Under the pieces are notes generated by a model. The model was not told the DNA's origin, did not search any database, and saw only the letters and a list, made by a program, of their open reading frames with translations. A program made the translations under genes and the position numbers. Of a stretch of DNA of 26,921 nucleotides, positions 6,675 to 13,840 are shown piece by piece; position 1 is the stretch's first letter, and every line of letters starts with the position of its first letter. The stretch spans positions 1 to 26,921 of IMG/VR virus record IMGVR_UViG_3300025952_000002. One strand, given 5' to 3'. Origin of the DNA: a virus.

Positions 6675-7918
6675 GTAAAAAGTTTTGGAGTTTTAAAAAC
6701 GCTAAAGAAGATCCAAAGATCGGTGAACTTGATATTTACGGCGAAATTGCAGACTCTTCTTGGTGGGGCGACGAGGTAACACCTAAGCAATTTAAAAAAG
6801 ATATGGATGCTTTGGGCGATATTTCGGAATTGAACGTCTATATCAATAGTCCGGGCGGCGATGTGTTTGCCGGGCAGACTATCTATTCGATTCTCAAGCG
6901 TAAAAAATGCGCCGTGAATGTATATATCGATGGTCTGGCAGCTTCGGCAGCTTCGGTAATTGCAATGATTGGTAGGGTGGCAGGCAATACCTTAAACGTA
7001 CCTAAGAATGCAATGCTCATGATACACAATCCATGGTCGCTTGCTTGTGGTTATGCTTCTGATATGCGACAAATGGCCGAAACTCTTGATAAGATTAGGG
7101 ATTCTATTGTTGCGGTCTATAAAGATGGTTCTGGACTCGAAGAAAAAGACATCATCGAGTTAATGGACGCCGAAACATGGATGACGGCGCAAGATGCTTT
7201 TGATTTTGGATTTATCGATCATATTGATGAATCCAAAGAAATTGCTGCATCAATTAACGGGAAAATTTTTAATGTTAATGGGGAAAAATTTGATATTTCC
7301 AAATTTAAGAATTTCCCCATCAATAAGATTACCAAAATTATAAATGGTGTAGCACCAAACGATGTTTCCAAGAAAAAGGCACCTGAAGAAGAGGAATGGG
7401 TCGCTCCAACACTTTCGGATTTTACGGATAAATCTTGGGAAAATTTGACCGATTCTGAAAAAACCAACATCGCCGGTCATTTTGCTTGGGCCGCAGAAAT
7501 GCCCCCCGCAACATATGGCGATCTAAAACTACCACATCATAATACAAGCGGTGAAATCGTTTGGCGTGGTGTAGCAAACGCGGCAGCAAGGTTAAGCCAG
7601 AGCAGCATTCCAAACGAAGATATTTCAAAAGTCCAAGCTCATCTGGGAGCACACTATAAAGCTTTTGATAAAACGCCGCCATGGGAAGAGGACGAAGCCG
7701 AAAATAAAGATTTAAAAACAGTGACATTAAATATTGATTTTAAATCACTTGATGAAGCAAAAACCAAAATTGATAATCTAATTTTGGATCTTGAAAAAGC
7801 AGTAGAACTCAAAAACAAATTAACCACCGAAGAGAAACCCGCCGATGAAAGCGGGTTTTTTGATACCCAATTATCCGAAAAAATCGATCAATTAAATCTT
7901 AGGAGGAATGTTAAATGA
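6671..7918 (+). CDS. ClpP-type (S14) prohead protease with C-terminal extension
   Basis: A 415-residue protein whose first 200 residues are a ClpP-like serine protease that matures the prohead. Visible are YINSPGGDVFAGQTIYS (57-73), the nucleophile Ser92 in DGLAASAAS, His119 in MLMIHNPW, and an acidic partner around Asp166 before TAQDAFDFGFID. After a charged linker comes a separate domain (about 242-340) with LPHHNTSGEIVWRGVANAAARL and HLGAHYKAFDKTPPW, a block I recall at the end of other phage proteases or head proteins. A coiled-coil-prone tail (350-385) may act as scaffold. It starts at ATGA overlapping the portal stop and overlaps the capsid start in the same way. A terminator-like hairpin occurs near its end. 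Confidence 0.88.
   Translation: MSKKFWSFKNAKEDPKIGELDIYGEIADSSWWGDEVTPKQFKKDMDALGDISELNVYINSPGGDVFAGQTIYSILKRKKCAVNVYIDGLAASAASVIAMIGRVAGNTLNVPKNAMLMIHNPWSLACGYASDMRQMAETLDKIRDSIVAVYKDGSGLEEKDIIELMDAETWMTAQDAFDFGFIDHIDESKEIAASINGKIFNVNGEKFDISKFKNFPINKITKIINGVAPNDVSKKKAPEEEEWVAPTLSDFTDKSWENLTDSEKTNIAGHFAWAAEMPPATYGDLKLPHHNTSGEIVWRGVANAAARLSQSSIPNEDISKVQAHLGAHYKAFDKTPPWEEDEAENKDLKTVTLNIDFKSLDEAKTKIDNLILDLEKAVELKNKLTTEEKPADESGFFDTQLSEKIDQLNLRRNVK
7835..7861 (+). terminator. Terminator-like hairpin at the end of the protease gene
   Basis: AAACCCGC (7835-7842) pairs with GCGGGTTT (7851-7858) across an eight-base loop, and the T-run extends to 7861. It encodes part of EKPADESGFFD and ends about 54 bases before the capsid ATG. 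By form it is a good rho-independent terminator, yet the essential capsid gene lies directly downstream. Confidence 0.6.
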
Positions 7919-9192
7919 AATTAGAAGCGTTGTATGCAAAAGCAAATGAGTTGCAGACCAAAGTAAACGATCTGCAGACCAAGGAAAATAGAACTGCCGA
8001 AGAAAATGAGCAGCTAAAAACCTTGGTAAACGAGTGGGAAGGTATTGAGAATCAGATTGATACCGAGGAAAAAGTTCAGAAACTGAACGAGAAAACTAAA
8101 CAACCGGAAAATAAGGGTTGGCGGCCAAATGCTCAAATTGCTCCGAACGGAATCACCAAAGACTTTAAAGGTTTTGGTGATTTTTTAATGTCTGTTCGCA
8201 GCGCTTCCGTAACTCCCGGTAATGCTGATTATCAGCGTTTGATTAAGAATTCTGCTTCTGGGGCCAATGAAGCCGTCGATGCCGAAGGCGGATTCCTTGT
8301 CCAAACCGATTTTGTAAGCCAACTGATGGAAGATACCTATGAAACCGGCATTTTACCGAACCGATGCCAACGGATTCCTGTTTCTGCCGTTTCCAATGCC
8401 TTAACAATGAATGGTGTTGACGAATCAAGTCGGGCTAATGGTTCACGTTATGGCGGTGTACAAGCGTACTGGGAAGATGAGGCCGATGCCCTGCAAGGCA
8501 GCAAACCGAAGTTTCGCAAAATCGAGTTAAAACTAAAGAAACTGACCGGTCTTTGTTATGCTACCGATGAGCTTTTGCAAGATGCAAGCGCGTTGCAAGG
8601 AGTAATTCAGAGGGCTTTTGCTTCTGAATTCGGGTTTAAACTCGATGATGCGATTATCCGGGGCAATGGTTCTGGTCAACCTTTAGGCATTTTAAATTCC
8701 GGATCGCTTGTAACTGTTGCAAAAGAAACCAGCCAACCTGCGGATACTGTGGTTTATGAAAATGTTGTAAAAATGTATGCCCGTTGTAATGGTCGAAACC
8801 CAGAATGGTATATTAACCGCCAATTGATTCCGCAACTGGCGTTTATGTCTATTCCGGTTGGCACTGCTGGCGTTCCGGTATTTTTGCCTGCTAACGGCGC
8901 GGCCGGTCGCCCTTATAACACTCTTTTGGGCCTGCCAATCAACATGATTGAGCAAGCATCGGCGCCGGGCGACGTGGGCGATATCACCCTTGGAGACTTC
9001 CAAGAATATTTGTTGGCCGACAAAGGCAATATGGAAAGCGCAGTTTCTATTCATGTTCGCTTCCTATATGCCGAACAAGCTTTCCGGTTTATTTTGCGGA
9101 TTGATGGTCAACCGGTACGAAATACTGCATTAACTCCCTTCAAAGGTTCCGATACTCTATCTAGTTTCGTAACCCTAGCCGAACGAGCCTAA
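7915..9192 (+). CDS. Major capsid protein, HK97 fold
   Basis: The 425-residue product is an HK97-type major capsid protein. Residues 1-65 are a charged coiled coil (repeats of LQTK, TAEENEQLKTLVNEWEGIE) that corresponds to the delta/scaffolding domain normally removed by the prohead protease next door. The mature shell protein follows, with AVDAEGGFLVQTDFVSQLME (about 120-140), LKKLTGLCYATDELLQDA (about 207-224), the hallmark LDDAIIRGNGSGQPLGILNS (about 245-265), and a C-terminal GDFQEYLLADKG / AEQAFRFILRIDGQ ending. AGGAGG lies 8 bases before ATG 7915, which overlaps the protease stop. Cleavage is expected near residues 90-115, but the exact site cannot be read. Confidence 0.95.
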   Translation: MKLEALYAKANELQTKVNDLQTKENRTAEENEQLKTLVNEWEGIENQIDTEEKVQKLNEKTKQPENKGWRPNAQIAPNGITKDFKGFGDFLMSVRSASVTPGNADYQRLIKNSASGANEAVDAEGGFLVQTDFVSQLMEDTYETGILPNRCQRIPVSAVSNALTMNGVDESSRANGSRYGGVQAYWEDEADALQGSKPKFRKIELKLKKLTGLCYATDELLQDASALQGVIQRAFASEFGFKLDDAIIRGNGSGQPLGILNSGSLVTVAKETSQPADTVVYENVVKMYARCNGRNPEWYINRQLIPQLAFMSIPVGTAGVPVFLPANGAAGRPYNTLLGLPINMIEQASAPGDVGDITLGDFQEYLLADKGNMESAVSIHVRFLYAEQAFRFILRIDGQPVRNTALTPFKGSDTLSSFVTLAERA

Positions 9193-9210
9193 ATTAAATA
9201 AACCGTGGGC

Positions 9211-9225
9211 GGCGGTATATCCGCC
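9211..9225 (+). promoter_or_regulatory. Short GC-rich hairpin after the capsid gene
   Basis: GGCGG (9211-9215) pairs with CCGCC (9221-9225) over a TATAT loop in the 62-base gap between the capsid and the next gene. There is no T-run after it, so it is more likely an mRNA-stabilising or processing hairpin than a full terminator. Confidence 0.4.
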
Positions 9226-9254
9226 TAATAAATTAAAATTTGGAGGTAAAAACA

Positions 9255-9710
9255 ATGAATTACCACGTAGTTAATGCATTAGTTCCGGTGGCAGACGCTT
9301 TTGCCGGAACAAAATATACCACTCCCATTAACATGGAGGCTTTCCATCATGTTTCGTTCATAATTCAAACGGGAGTTGGTACAACCGGAACGTCAACCAT
9401 TACTATTTTAGCAAGCGATGATATTTCGAGAACTCATACCACTGCAGTTCCATTTCATTATCAGGCTTGTGTTTCCGGCGATACTTTTGGGGCGACAGCT
9501 GCCGCCGAAACCACTGGATTTACAACTGCCGCGGGTTCAAACAAGATGTATAAAATCGAGGTTGATAACCAAGCTTTAGCTTCAACCGGATATGGATATG
9601 TAATTTTGAAAGCGGTTGAAGTAGCTGCCAGTCCGGTTTTAGGTGGTATTTTGGCAATATTAACCGAACCGCGATACGGCAACGATGTTTTTGATACTGC
9701 AATTGTATGA
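9255..9710 (+). CDS. Probable head decoration protein
   Basis: A 151-residue, Thr/Ala/Gly-rich protein without charged helices, reading as an all-beta virion protein (PINMEAFHHVSFIIQTG, TSTITILASDD, KMYKIEVDNQALASTGYGYVILKAVEV). Its place directly after the major capsid, with its own strong ribosome-binding site (GGAGGT, 9 bases before ATG 9255), suits an abundant capsid-decorating or cement protein. An in-frame start at 9240 would precede the ribosome-binding site and is unlikely. The last bases overlap the start of the next small gene. I see the type, not a specific named family. Confidence 0.6.
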   Translation: MNYHVVNALVPVADAFAGTKYTTPINMEAFHHVSFIIQTGVGTTGTSTITILASDDISRTHTTAVPFHYQACVSGDTFGATAAAETTGFTTAAGSNKMYKIEVDNQALASTGYGYVILKAVEVAASPVLGGILAILTEPRYGNDVFDTAIV

Positions 9711-9871
9711 CGAATATTATACTTTTGCAAAACTGGGGAGGCGCTGAAATGGGCGTCTCCCTTTTAATTGACGATGTGATCGGACAAAATTTAATTGATC
9801 GCGGAATTGCTGAAAAAATTTCTGCTCGAAAGAGTGCTACTAAAAGTAGTGGAAAGGATGAAATAAAATGA
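9707..9871 (+). CDS. Small protein in head operon
   Basis: A 54-residue reading frame starting at ATG 9707, which overlaps the preceding stop as ATGA. It contains NWGGAEMGVSLLIDD then LIDRGIAEKIS, a pattern I recall from short phage head-region proteins that end with a helix and a GIA motif. An alternative start at ATG 9749 (40 residues) has GGGGAGG 7 bases before it; either or both may be used. Its stop overlaps the next start (ATGA at 9868-9871), which argues that it is translated. It may be a small connector or decoration accessory; the function is unknown. Confidence 0.6.
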   Translation: MTNIILLQNWGGAEMGVSLLIDDVIGQNLIDRGIAEKISARKSATKSSGKDEIK

Positions 9872-10362
9872 GTATTGCAAATGTAGGAAGTCAATGGGTA
9901 AGCGGTGCTTTACAGTTTTTTAATAAAGCCACAAAGGCCGCAATTTTCACAATTGATTCCGATGGAGATATCGAACTAGGAACCGGCCAGTACGTCAAAG
10001 GCGAACGATTTACTGTCAACCTTTACAACTTTGCAGCGGCTACGGTGGGCCAGCCGTTTTTTATTGCTCCTGCTGCTTGTAAGATTGTGTCTGCTTATGA
10101 ACGGCATATTACTGTTTGTGATGCAGCCGATACCATGACTATTGAAAAATTAAATACCGGGGAAGCACCGGGGGCCGGTGACGTTTTGCTGGGGGCTGCT
10201 TTTACTCTCAATAGTACTGCCAATACTCCGGTCAGCAGCGCGGCAGTTGCTACCGGCGTTGAATCATTGGTTGCCGGTGATGCCCTTTGTACTAAGTTTG
10301 TAGCCGGTGATGGCACGAATTATGCTGGGGCGGCGATTACGGTTACGATGGAATGGTTATAA
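9868..10362 (+). CDS. Hypothetical virion protein, beta-rich
   Basis: A 164-residue protein. The N-terminus (LQFFNKATKAAIFTIDSDGD) resembles the openings of phage fibre or decoration proteins. The rest is Ala/Thr/Gly-rich beta sequence (VNLYNFAAATVGQPFFIAP, CKIVSAYERHITVCDAADTM, TVTMEWL), similar in style to proteins of head-fibre or capsid-surface type. GGAAAGGATG precedes the start, and a hairpin follows the stop. Located in the decoration block between capsid and connector, it most likely sits on the capsid surface. This is inferred from position and composition, not from a recognised domain. Confidence 0.55.
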   Translation: MSIANVGSQWVSGALQFFNKATKAAIFTIDSDGDIELGTGQYVKGERFTVNLYNFAAATVGQPFFIAPAACKIVSAYERHITVCDAADTMTIEKLNTGEAPGAGDVLLGAAFTLNSTANTPVSSAAVATGVESLVAGDALCTKFVAGDGTNYAGAAITVTMEWL

Positions 10363-10392
10363 GGGCGGATTATTCCGCCCGTTTATTTTAAT
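10363..10392 (+). terminator. Hairpin terminator after the third decoration gene
   Basis: GGGCGGA (10363-10369) pairs with TCCGCCC (10374-10380) over a TTAT loop and is followed by GTTTATTTTA. The stem is strong and the T-rich tail is interrupted, so termination may be partial. It separates the small beta-rich genes from the fibre pair that follows. Confidence 0.55.
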
Positions 10393-10409
10393 GGAAAGAG
10401 GGATTGAAA

Positions 10410-10568
10410 ATGGCTCTCTTGGTCAACGAGGCGTTTGTTAAAGATTTTGTCGGCGAATCTACCGACACAAAACCAACATTGGAAGAACATAATGTTGGTT
10501 CTACTTTTTACGAAACCGATACTAAAGATTTTTATTTATGGGATGGTTCTGCTTGGGGGCTAGTGTAA
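10410..10568 (+). CDS. Small tail/head fibre-associated protein
   Basis: A 52-residue protein ending FYETDTKDFYLWDGSAWGLV, a sequence style frequent in phage appendage proteins, where a beta strand with Trp-Asp-Gly-Ser is repeated. GAGGGAT (10399-10405) precedes ATG 10410 by 4 bases. The stop TAA overlaps the next ATG (TAATG), so the pair is probably translated together and may form a fibre with its neighbour. A perfect 10-bp inverted repeat lies in its coding sequence at 10471-10500. Confidence 0.65.
   Translation: MALLVNEAFVKDFVGESTDTKPTLEEHNVGSTFYETDTKDFYLWDGSAWGLV
10471..10508 (+). terminator. 10-bp perfect hairpin with T-run inside small gene
   Basis: AACCAACATT (10471-10480) is the exact reverse complement of AATGTTGGTT (10491-10500), with a ten-base loop and a short T-run at 10505-10509 (CTACTTTTTA). 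It lies inside the 52-residue gene just before the fibre gene. The stem is AT-rich and the T-run begins four bases late, so it is either a weak terminator/attenuator or a translational control hairpin. Confidence 0.5.
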
Positions 10569-11554
10569 TGAAATATAAAGACATTGCATTGATTGAATCA
10601 AGAATTGAACCATATGCAACAAAAATAGCGCCTTTGGCAATAACCACTCATACGATATGGGTTAATAATCAGCGCATGGATGATTATACCCCAGACGGGA
10701 CTGAATCGTTCCCATATAAAGGCGTGCAGACCGCCCACGATGCGGTACCGACTGGAACCAGCGCAACTAACATATATGAAATCCGCGTAAAGCTAGGATT
10801 GCCTTATACAGGTGATTTGACACTTACAAAGGATTTTATAACTATCGCAGGTGATGGTAACGTTACGGGAGCGGGTTATCGCGGCACAATTGATTCAACA
10901 TCTCAACACCTTACTCTGCGTAACATCAGCATTGTATCAAGTTCAGTCATAAATCAAATAAGAGCAGGACATTTTTTACTCGAACTCAAAGATGTTCACT
11001 CCAATGGTGCCACATGGAATATCGAAGCGACCGGAACCGATGCAGAAAAAAATGATTCCTATGTTCAGGTATATGGGCATAACACTCTTTGGACGGGCGG
11101 CGCAATTAATGTTACCGGGATAAGGGGCGGCGTATTTTTGACAGGCGGTGCCTACTACAGCATTCCGGCAATTAACATTACGGATAGTCTCTTTGACCCC
11201 GGATGCAGTTCCGTAGATAGCAACGTTTTAAATCTTGAAGCGGACTCTATAAGCGAACTTATGAACATGAAAGCCGCTAGAAATACGGTACATGCTAAAT
11301 CAGGTTCAACTGTGTATGCCGATATAACTGCGTTAGCTAATTTGGACAATACGTTTGACCTGCAAGAAGGCAGTACGTTAATCCGTGTTTCCGACGCGCA
11401 AGTCTTAGCGGCTTTTGGGGCAATCAGCGGCGCAGCGGCTGGCGATATTTTTTACCTTGACGCTTCAAAAAATCTTGTACGATTGGCCGCTCCTATCGCG
11501 GCAAGCACATTACAGCATGATGGGGCTGCCCCACATTGGGTAACTAATACATAA
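10568..11554 (+). CDS. Beta-helix fibre protein, probable head fibre
   Basis: A 328-residue protein. It opens with a short helix, then TIWVNNQRMDDYTPDGTESFPYKGVQTAHD, which resembles the start of pectate-lyase-like right-handed beta-helix proteins (expanding a data set 'from x to y' is replaced by strand after strand: ITIAGDGNVTGAG, LTLRNISIVSS, LLELKDVHSNGATWNIEATG, INVTGIRGGVFLTGGAYYSIPAINITDS). The C-terminus (GAAAGDIFYLDASKNLVRLAAP) is a short knob-like end. Such trimeric folds form fibres or bind polysaccharide. Being encoded between capsid and connector and not after the tail tip, it is more likely a head fibre, but a tail role is possible. Start 10568 overlaps the previous stop. Confidence 0.6.
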   Translation: MKYKDIALIESRIEPYATKIAPLAITTHTIWVNNQRMDDYTPDGTESFPYKGVQTAHDAVPTGTSATNIYEIRVKLGLPYTGDLTLTKDFITIAGDGNVTGAGYRGTIDSTSQHLTLRNISIVSSSVINQIRAGHFLLELKDVHSNGATWNIEATGTDAEKNDSYVQVYGHNTLWTGGAINVTGIRGGVFLTGGAYYSIPAINITDSLFDPGCSSVDSNVLNLEADSISELMNMKAARNTVHAKSGSTVYADITALANLDNTFDLQEGSTLIRVSDAQVLAAFGAISGAAAGDIFYLDASKNLVRLAAPIAASTLQHDGAAPHWVTNT

Positions 11555-11570
11555 TTCGGGATGTGATGCA

Positions 11571-12182
11571 ATGTTGCACAAAAAATTTAATCCAAAATTT
11601 GTTCTAAAAACAGCCCCAACCGTCGAACCGGTTACGCTTACCGAAGTTAAAGATTTTTTACGCATTACCGGGACGATTGAAGATGATGTATTAAATTCTT
11701 TAATTGTCGCCGCCCGAAATTATGTCGAGGATTATCAAAACCGGCCATTGATAACCCAAACATGGGAATTATGGCTTGATGATTTTCCTCCGATTGATTG
11801 CATACCAATTCGGTTAAAGGCCGGTTTACAGTCCGTTACAAGCATTAAATATTATCCTGACGGCGGCATAGAAACTACTTTCGCTTCATCGAATTATATT
11901 GTTGATACAACTGATTATGTTGGGAAAATTGTTTTAAATGAAGATTACCAATGGCCATCTGAGGATTTAAGGGCTGTAAACGGTGTATATGTGGAATTTA
12001 TTTGCGGGTATCCGATTAAAGATGTCGGGTTAGTAACTGAAGATCCTGCCGGAAATGTTCCTGAAATGACAAAAACAGCCATGAAAATTTGGATTTCGTA
12101 CCATTATGAAAACCGCGAAGGGATCGATTTACCCAAAGCGGTTAATATTTTATTGGGACTGAATCGGGTGAGCACATTATGA
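11571..12182 (+). CDS. Head-tail connector, gp6-like (phiE125 gp8 family)
   Basis: The 203-residue product begins APTVEPVTLTEVKDFLRITGTIEDDVLNSLIVAARNYVEDYQNRPLI, the four-helix signature of gp6/phiE125 gp8-type adaptors that bind the portal ring and extend the channel. The middle is a beta insertion (SITSIKYYPDGG and following), and the end returns to helix (TKTAMKIWISYHYENREGI). It is followed with a 4-base overlap by the head-closure gene, the usual order. ATG 11571 is preceded by GGATGTGAT. Length is normal for the group. Confidence 0.88.
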   Translation: MLHKKFNPKFVLKTAPTVEPVTLTEVKDFLRITGTIEDDVLNSLIVAARNYVEDYQNRPLITQTWELWLDDFPPIDCIPIRLKAGLQSVTSIKYYPDGGIETTFASSNYIVDTTDYVGKIVLNEDYQWPSEDLRAVNGVYVEFICGYPIKDVGLVTEDPAGNVPEMTKTAMKIWISYHYENREGIDLPKAVNILLGLNRVSTL

Positions 12183-12493
12183 ACGCAGGAATCTTGCGGG
12201 ATAGAATCACCATTCAAAATTATACCACAACCTATAACGTTCTTAACGAACCAATCAAGGCATGGACTGATTTCGCAACGGTTTGGGCTGAAGTTCTAAT
12301 CAACCAAGGACGCGAGTTCTGGGGCGCTAAAAAGCTCGATGCTGAATTATCGGGAATTATCAAAATTCGTTTTAATCATGATATTACTGAATTAATGCGG
12401 ATTATTTATGACGACGAAACCTATCAAATAACAGCGGTAATTCAAGACGTCAAAAAGTCTTGGACTGAATTGCATGTAAAGAAGGTGGAGTAA
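12179..12493 (+). CDS. Head closure protein (SPP1 gp16-like)
   Basis: A 104-residue head-tail joining protein that forms the ring stopping DNA leakage below the adaptor. It shows the familiar plan: GILRDRITIQNYTTTYNVLNEPIKAWTDFATVWAEV, then GREFWGAKKLDAELSGIIKIRF and the strand pair MRIIYDDETYQITAVIQD. Overlaps the preceding gene by 4 bases (ATGA), and the next gene begins directly after its stop. Length is typical for the family. Confidence 0.85.
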   Translation: MNAGILRDRITIQNYTTTYNVLNEPIKAWTDFATVWAEVLINQGREFWGAKKLDAELSGIIKIRFNHDITELMRIIYDDETYQITAVIQDVKKSWTELHVKKVE

Positions 12494-12982
12494 TTGCAAT
12501 CTTCGGTAAAAATTGAAGGGATGGAAGACGTATTCCGTGATCTTCACAAATATGGCGAAAAAGTAAGCAAGGCTAACGAAGAAGCAGCAAAACGCGGTTC
12601 TCAAGTCATTCTTGAAGAAATTCAAGACAACATCGGTAAAGGTTCCCCTTATCCCGAGTGGATTACCGGGGAACTGGAAAATAGTATGAAAGCTAAAATG
12701 GACGGGGTTGGAAAGACGTTTGCGGTGGCACATATTGGAACATTAGGTGCAACTAAGGAACAAGCCATTATTGCAAATGCTGTCGAATATGGGCATGCTT
12801 TTCCAGGTCAAGGACGGGATGTTATTGGAAAAACAGAACATTCAAAAAGCAAAGCGTCGGGGAACCGCGTCAAGGCTTATCCTTTTGCTCGCCCCGCCGT
12901 CAAGTCTTCAAAACGTAAAGTAAACAAAATTTATAAAGAAGAATTGCAGAAAATTTTTGGCAGCGATAACGAGGGGGGTTGA
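12494..12982 (+). CDS. HK97 gp10-like tail/neck protein
   Basis: A 162-residue protein of the HK97 gp10 type, found at the head-tail neck or as tail terminator partner. Signs are KIEGMEDVFRDLHKYGEKVSKANEEAAKRGSQVILEEIQDN, the ITGELENSMKAKMDG strand, AIIANAVEYGHAFPGQG and the C-terminal AYPFARPAVKSSKRKVNKIYKEEL. Translation appears to begin at TTG 12494, immediately after the previous TAA, since GGTGGAG lies at 12484-12490. The next in-frame ATG (12521) would cut into the first helix. The gene ends overlapping the next start. Confidence 0.82.
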   Translation: MQSSVKIEGMEDVFRDLHKYGEKVSKANEEAAKRGSQVILEEIQDNIGKGSPYPEWITGELENSMKAKMDGVGKTFAVAHIGTLGATKEQAIIANAVEYGHAFPGQGRDVIGKTEHSKSKASGNRVKAYPFARPAVKSSKRKVNKIYKEELQKIFGSDNEGG

Positions 12983-13392
12983 TGCCCTTGGAAATTGAAA
13001 CGGCGATAATTATATATTTATTATCCTATTCCGGCCTGACTGATTTGGTTAGTAGCCGGATTTTTGTTAATGGCGCAGTCCCGGAAGATGTCGCATTTCC
13101 TTATGTTTCAATATTTTTGGTTCATGGTCAAGACGAAGAATGTTTTATAGAAAGCCCAGATTTTGCCGAGGATACATTCCAATTTACAAGCGCCGGATTA
13201 ACCAAACTCGATTCGATTAACGTTTCGAGGCAGATTAGAACAGCCCTTAAAGACCACTCTGGCTTAATGGGTGGAACCGGAGGAGTAACCGTCCAAGCAA
13301 TATTGCAAGATGGCCGCCACGATGCAATATATGAACGGGCAGACGGTATAACAGAATTTTACAGGGACGAAGATTTTAAATTTCAATATTAA
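12982..13392 (+). CDS. Tail completion protein (DUF3168/gp17-like)
   Basis: A 136-residue protein with the pattern of DUF3168 tail-terminator or completion proteins, which cap the tail tube and join it to the head. IETAIIIYLLSYSGLTDLVSSRIFVNGAVPEDVAFPYVSIFLVHG contains the helix and the 'P-E-...-FPY' turn of the family. Then LTKLDSINVSRQIRTALKDHSG and VTVQAILQDGRHDAIYERADGITEFYRDEDFKFQY give the final strands. ATG 12982 (TGATG overlap with the previous stop) follows GAGGGGGG; a TTG three bases earlier is less likely. Confidence 0.83.
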   Translation: MPLEIETAIIIYLLSYSGLTDLVSSRIFVNGAVPEDVAFPYVSIFLVHGQDEECFIESPDFAEDTFQFTSAGLTKLDSINVSRQIRTALKDHSGLMGGTGGVTVQAILQDGRHDAIYERADGITEFYRDEDFKFQY

Positions 13393-13408
13393 AAAGGGGG
13401 AATAACAA

Positions 13409-13813
13409 ATGGCAACAGCAGGTAAAACAAGTTCACTTTGGATTGGTTCCAGTTTAACGAAAGTGGCCGAAGGTACGGATGTTAGTATGTCGGTTAGTGG
13501 GAAAACAATTGATACCACTAATTTTGACAGTGACGAATGGGAAGAATATATTAACGGCACTAAATCGTTTAGTATCTCATTCAGCGCAAACTTTATCGCT
13601 ACGAATGCTCAACATCAAGCAATCATGAACAATATCATTAACGATTCGCAAAGCGCCTATGCTTTCGAATATCGTCCAACATCCGGAACTGTTCCTAAGT
13701 TTTCCGGTAGTGTAATCACGGAATCTTTTGATGTAAGTTCAGCGGTGGGTGACAAGGTAAGCTTTAAAGCTTCGCTCAAAGGTTCCGGCGCGCTTACATT
13801 TACCGCATCGTAA
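13409..13813 (+). CDS. Major tail tube protein
   Basis: A 134-residue tail tube protein. It has the plan of the short TP901-1/HK97-type tube proteins: SSLWIGSSLTKVAEGTDVSMSVSGKTIDTTNFDSDEWEEYINGTKSFSISFS, with the loop 'T-T-N-F-D-S-D-E-W' seen in the family, then the hexamer strands TESFDVSSAVGDKVSFKASLKGSG. The protein stacks as hexameric rings around the tape measure. It is preceded by AAAGGGGG and followed 27 bases later by a related larger gene, which copies its core. Length is at the small end for the family, consistent with a single jelly-roll-like core without decoration domain. Confidence 0.82.
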   Translation: MATAGKTSSLWIGSSLTKVAEGTDVSMSVSGKTIDTTNFDSDEWEEYINGTKSFSISFSANFIATNAQHQAIMNNIINDSQSAYAFEYRPTSGTVPKFSGSVITESFDVSSAVGDKVSFKASLKGSGALTFTAS

Positions 13814-13840
13814 TAATGGTTTATTCAAGGAGGTGATCTA

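Noticed and set aside
7280-7318. GGGGAAA / TTTCCCC inverted repeat in the protease linker
   Set aside because: Only seven pairs over a 25-base gap in low-complexity A/T coding sequence; likely chance.
11521-11533. TGGGGC-T-GCCCCA short palindrome at the end of the fibre gene
   Set aside because: Six-base arms in coding sequence without a T-run; too short to interpret.
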